Assembly: GCA_017456805.1 (NCBI GenBank)
Contig: JAFTIQ010000021.1
Coordinates: 26,086-90,085 of the forward strand
Direction: 5' to 3'
Source of the DNA: Lentisphaeria bacterium
GTDB lineage: Bacteria > Verrucomicrobiota > Lentisphaeria > Victivallales > UBA1829
Length of the DNA: 64,000 bases
Every line of letters starts with the position of its first letter. Within the stretch, counting starts at the first letter, position 1. Shown here piece after piece: positions 63,658 through 64,000 of the stretch. Both the position numbers and the translations under genes were made by a program. A model generated the notes under the pieces. It ran no database searches. It saw nothing but the letters and a program-made list of their open reading frames with translations, and had not been told where the DNA came from.

Positions 63658-63676
63658 AAGCTGTCCGCAAAACATC
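63658..63676 (+). terminator. Left half of a terminator hairpin, split by the IS element
   Basis: AAAGCTGTCCGCAAAACA after a run of A (63652-63659) has the shape of the left arm of terminators in this genome (compare AAGGCTGCCGCAAAA at 26263), but its right arm is not next to it: the IS3 end begins at 63677, in what would be the loop. Confidence 0.45.
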
Positions 63677-64000
63677 TGATGTGACCCCAAAAATTTGGAC
63701 GGGTTAAATTATGTGGAATGGGTTCGGTATTGTACCGGACTCATTCCTTTTAATGTTAAAGATACTCTCTCATTGTTAAAATAGCAAATGTATTCTTCAA
63801 GTTTTTGCCTAAAATCTTCAACAGAATCAAATATTTCCCCGAAGAACATTTCTGTTTTCAATCTTCCAAAGAAATTCTCCATTACGCTATTATCCAGACA
63901 ATTCCCTTTTCTGGACATACTTTGAGTAATATTGTGTGCTTTGAGCATTCTGCGATACTCATTCATTTGATATTGCCAGCCCTGATCAGAATGCAACAAC
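63677..64000. mobile_element. IS3-family insertion sequence (one end; continues beyond window)
   Basis: The element starts with TGATGTGACCCCAAAAATTT, a terminal inverted repeat of IS3-type elements (TG start, then TGACCCC and an A/T stretch with TTGGAC). The transposase frame lies inside, reading toward this end. The other end and the first frame lie past the right edge. Confidence 0.85.
63709..63999 (-). CDS. IS3-family transposase, C-terminal part (cut by window edge)
   Basis: The last 96 residues of an IS3 OrfB-type integrase-core transposase: LHSDQGWQY (second Asp of DDE), SMSRKGNCLDNSVMENFFGRLKTEM (catalytic Glu region), YICYFNNERVSLTLKGMSPVQYR. The frame is intact to the edge, so the copy may be functional; the N-terminus and OrfA are not visible. 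It differs from the rest of the window in being rich in Lys/Asn codons and AT. Confidence 0.92.
   Translation of the reverse strand: MLHSDQGWQYQMNEYRRMLKAHNITQSMSRKGNCLDNSVMENFFGRLKTEMFFGEIFDSVEDFRQKLEEYICYFNNERVSLTLKGMSPVQYRTHST

Noticed and set aside
1..64000. tRNA, rRNA, tmRNA or riboswitch
   Set aside because: I looked through the intergenic gaps, most of them under 200 bp, and found no cloverleaf or recognisable aptamer; small RNAs cannot be excluded.

Overview
The window is about 64 kb of a bacterial chromosome of moderate GC, gene dense and with no phage or plasmid backbone. Several things point to an anaerobic, host-associated or polysaccharide-degrading member of the PVC group, most likely Lentisphaerota (Victivallis-like): a pseudopilin-like protein with an H-x-G type C-terminus (2572-3327), an LA_2272-like surface protein, a GH29 and a GH20-like glycosidase, a large FAD-dependent oxidoreductase, many AraC/LacI regulators, and a superoxide reductase / flavodiiron / rubredoxin operon. 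The assignment is inference from gene content; no rRNA or tRNA gene is present to confirm it.

Layout. 1-9.5 kb is accessory: a ceramidase-like gene (cut by the left edge) divergent from an AraC regulator with an extra C-terminal winged helix; an aminotransferase/pseudopilin pair; a second AraC gene; a 561-residue protein made of about 20 tandem 24-residue repeats; and a C_GCAxxG / amidohydrolase / LacI operon. 9.6-16.6 kb carries leuB-like, prmA and a DivIC-like gene, then MATE and GH29 fucosidase, a membrane-anchored coiled-coil protein and a PHP phosphoesterase. 16.8-24 kb holds a GH20-like / flavodoxin / aminoglycoside-phosphotransferase-like / HAD operon, convergent with a two-gene module of a class III nucleotidyl cyclase and a TPR plus Rossmann-like sensor, then yigZ and the LA_2272-like gene.

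24-36.7 kb is largely housekeeping: proA-nif3, tig-clpP-clpX, an FHA membrane protein, ftsH-yggU, a large lipoprotein, and dfx-fprA-rub. 36.8-44 kb has two surface-polymer genes (a 909-residue membrane protein and GT2-GtrA) divergent from a DUF2339/DUF3999 pair. 44-55 kb is a long co-directional housekeeping run: ymdB-nadC-ruvA-2'-5' RNA ligase-like, lysA-mreB-yebC-ruvC, psd-pssA-SDR-adk-map-infA. 55-64 kb contains a membrane protein, a peptide-binding lipoprotein, a 191-bp inverted-repeat element, a glycosyltransferase/WbaP pair, a FAD oxidoreductase, and an IS3-family element running off the right edge that seems to have split a terminator.

Two themes run across the window. First, promoters are remarkably uniform: TTG(A/T)NN, a 16-17 bp spacer, and TATATT as the -10 hexamer, seen in front of more than a dozen genes. 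Second, translational coupling through ATGA or near-zero spacing is common. Many starts were moved downstream of the longest open frame because a clear GGAG/AAGGAG lies in front of the internal start; these choices are given per gene.
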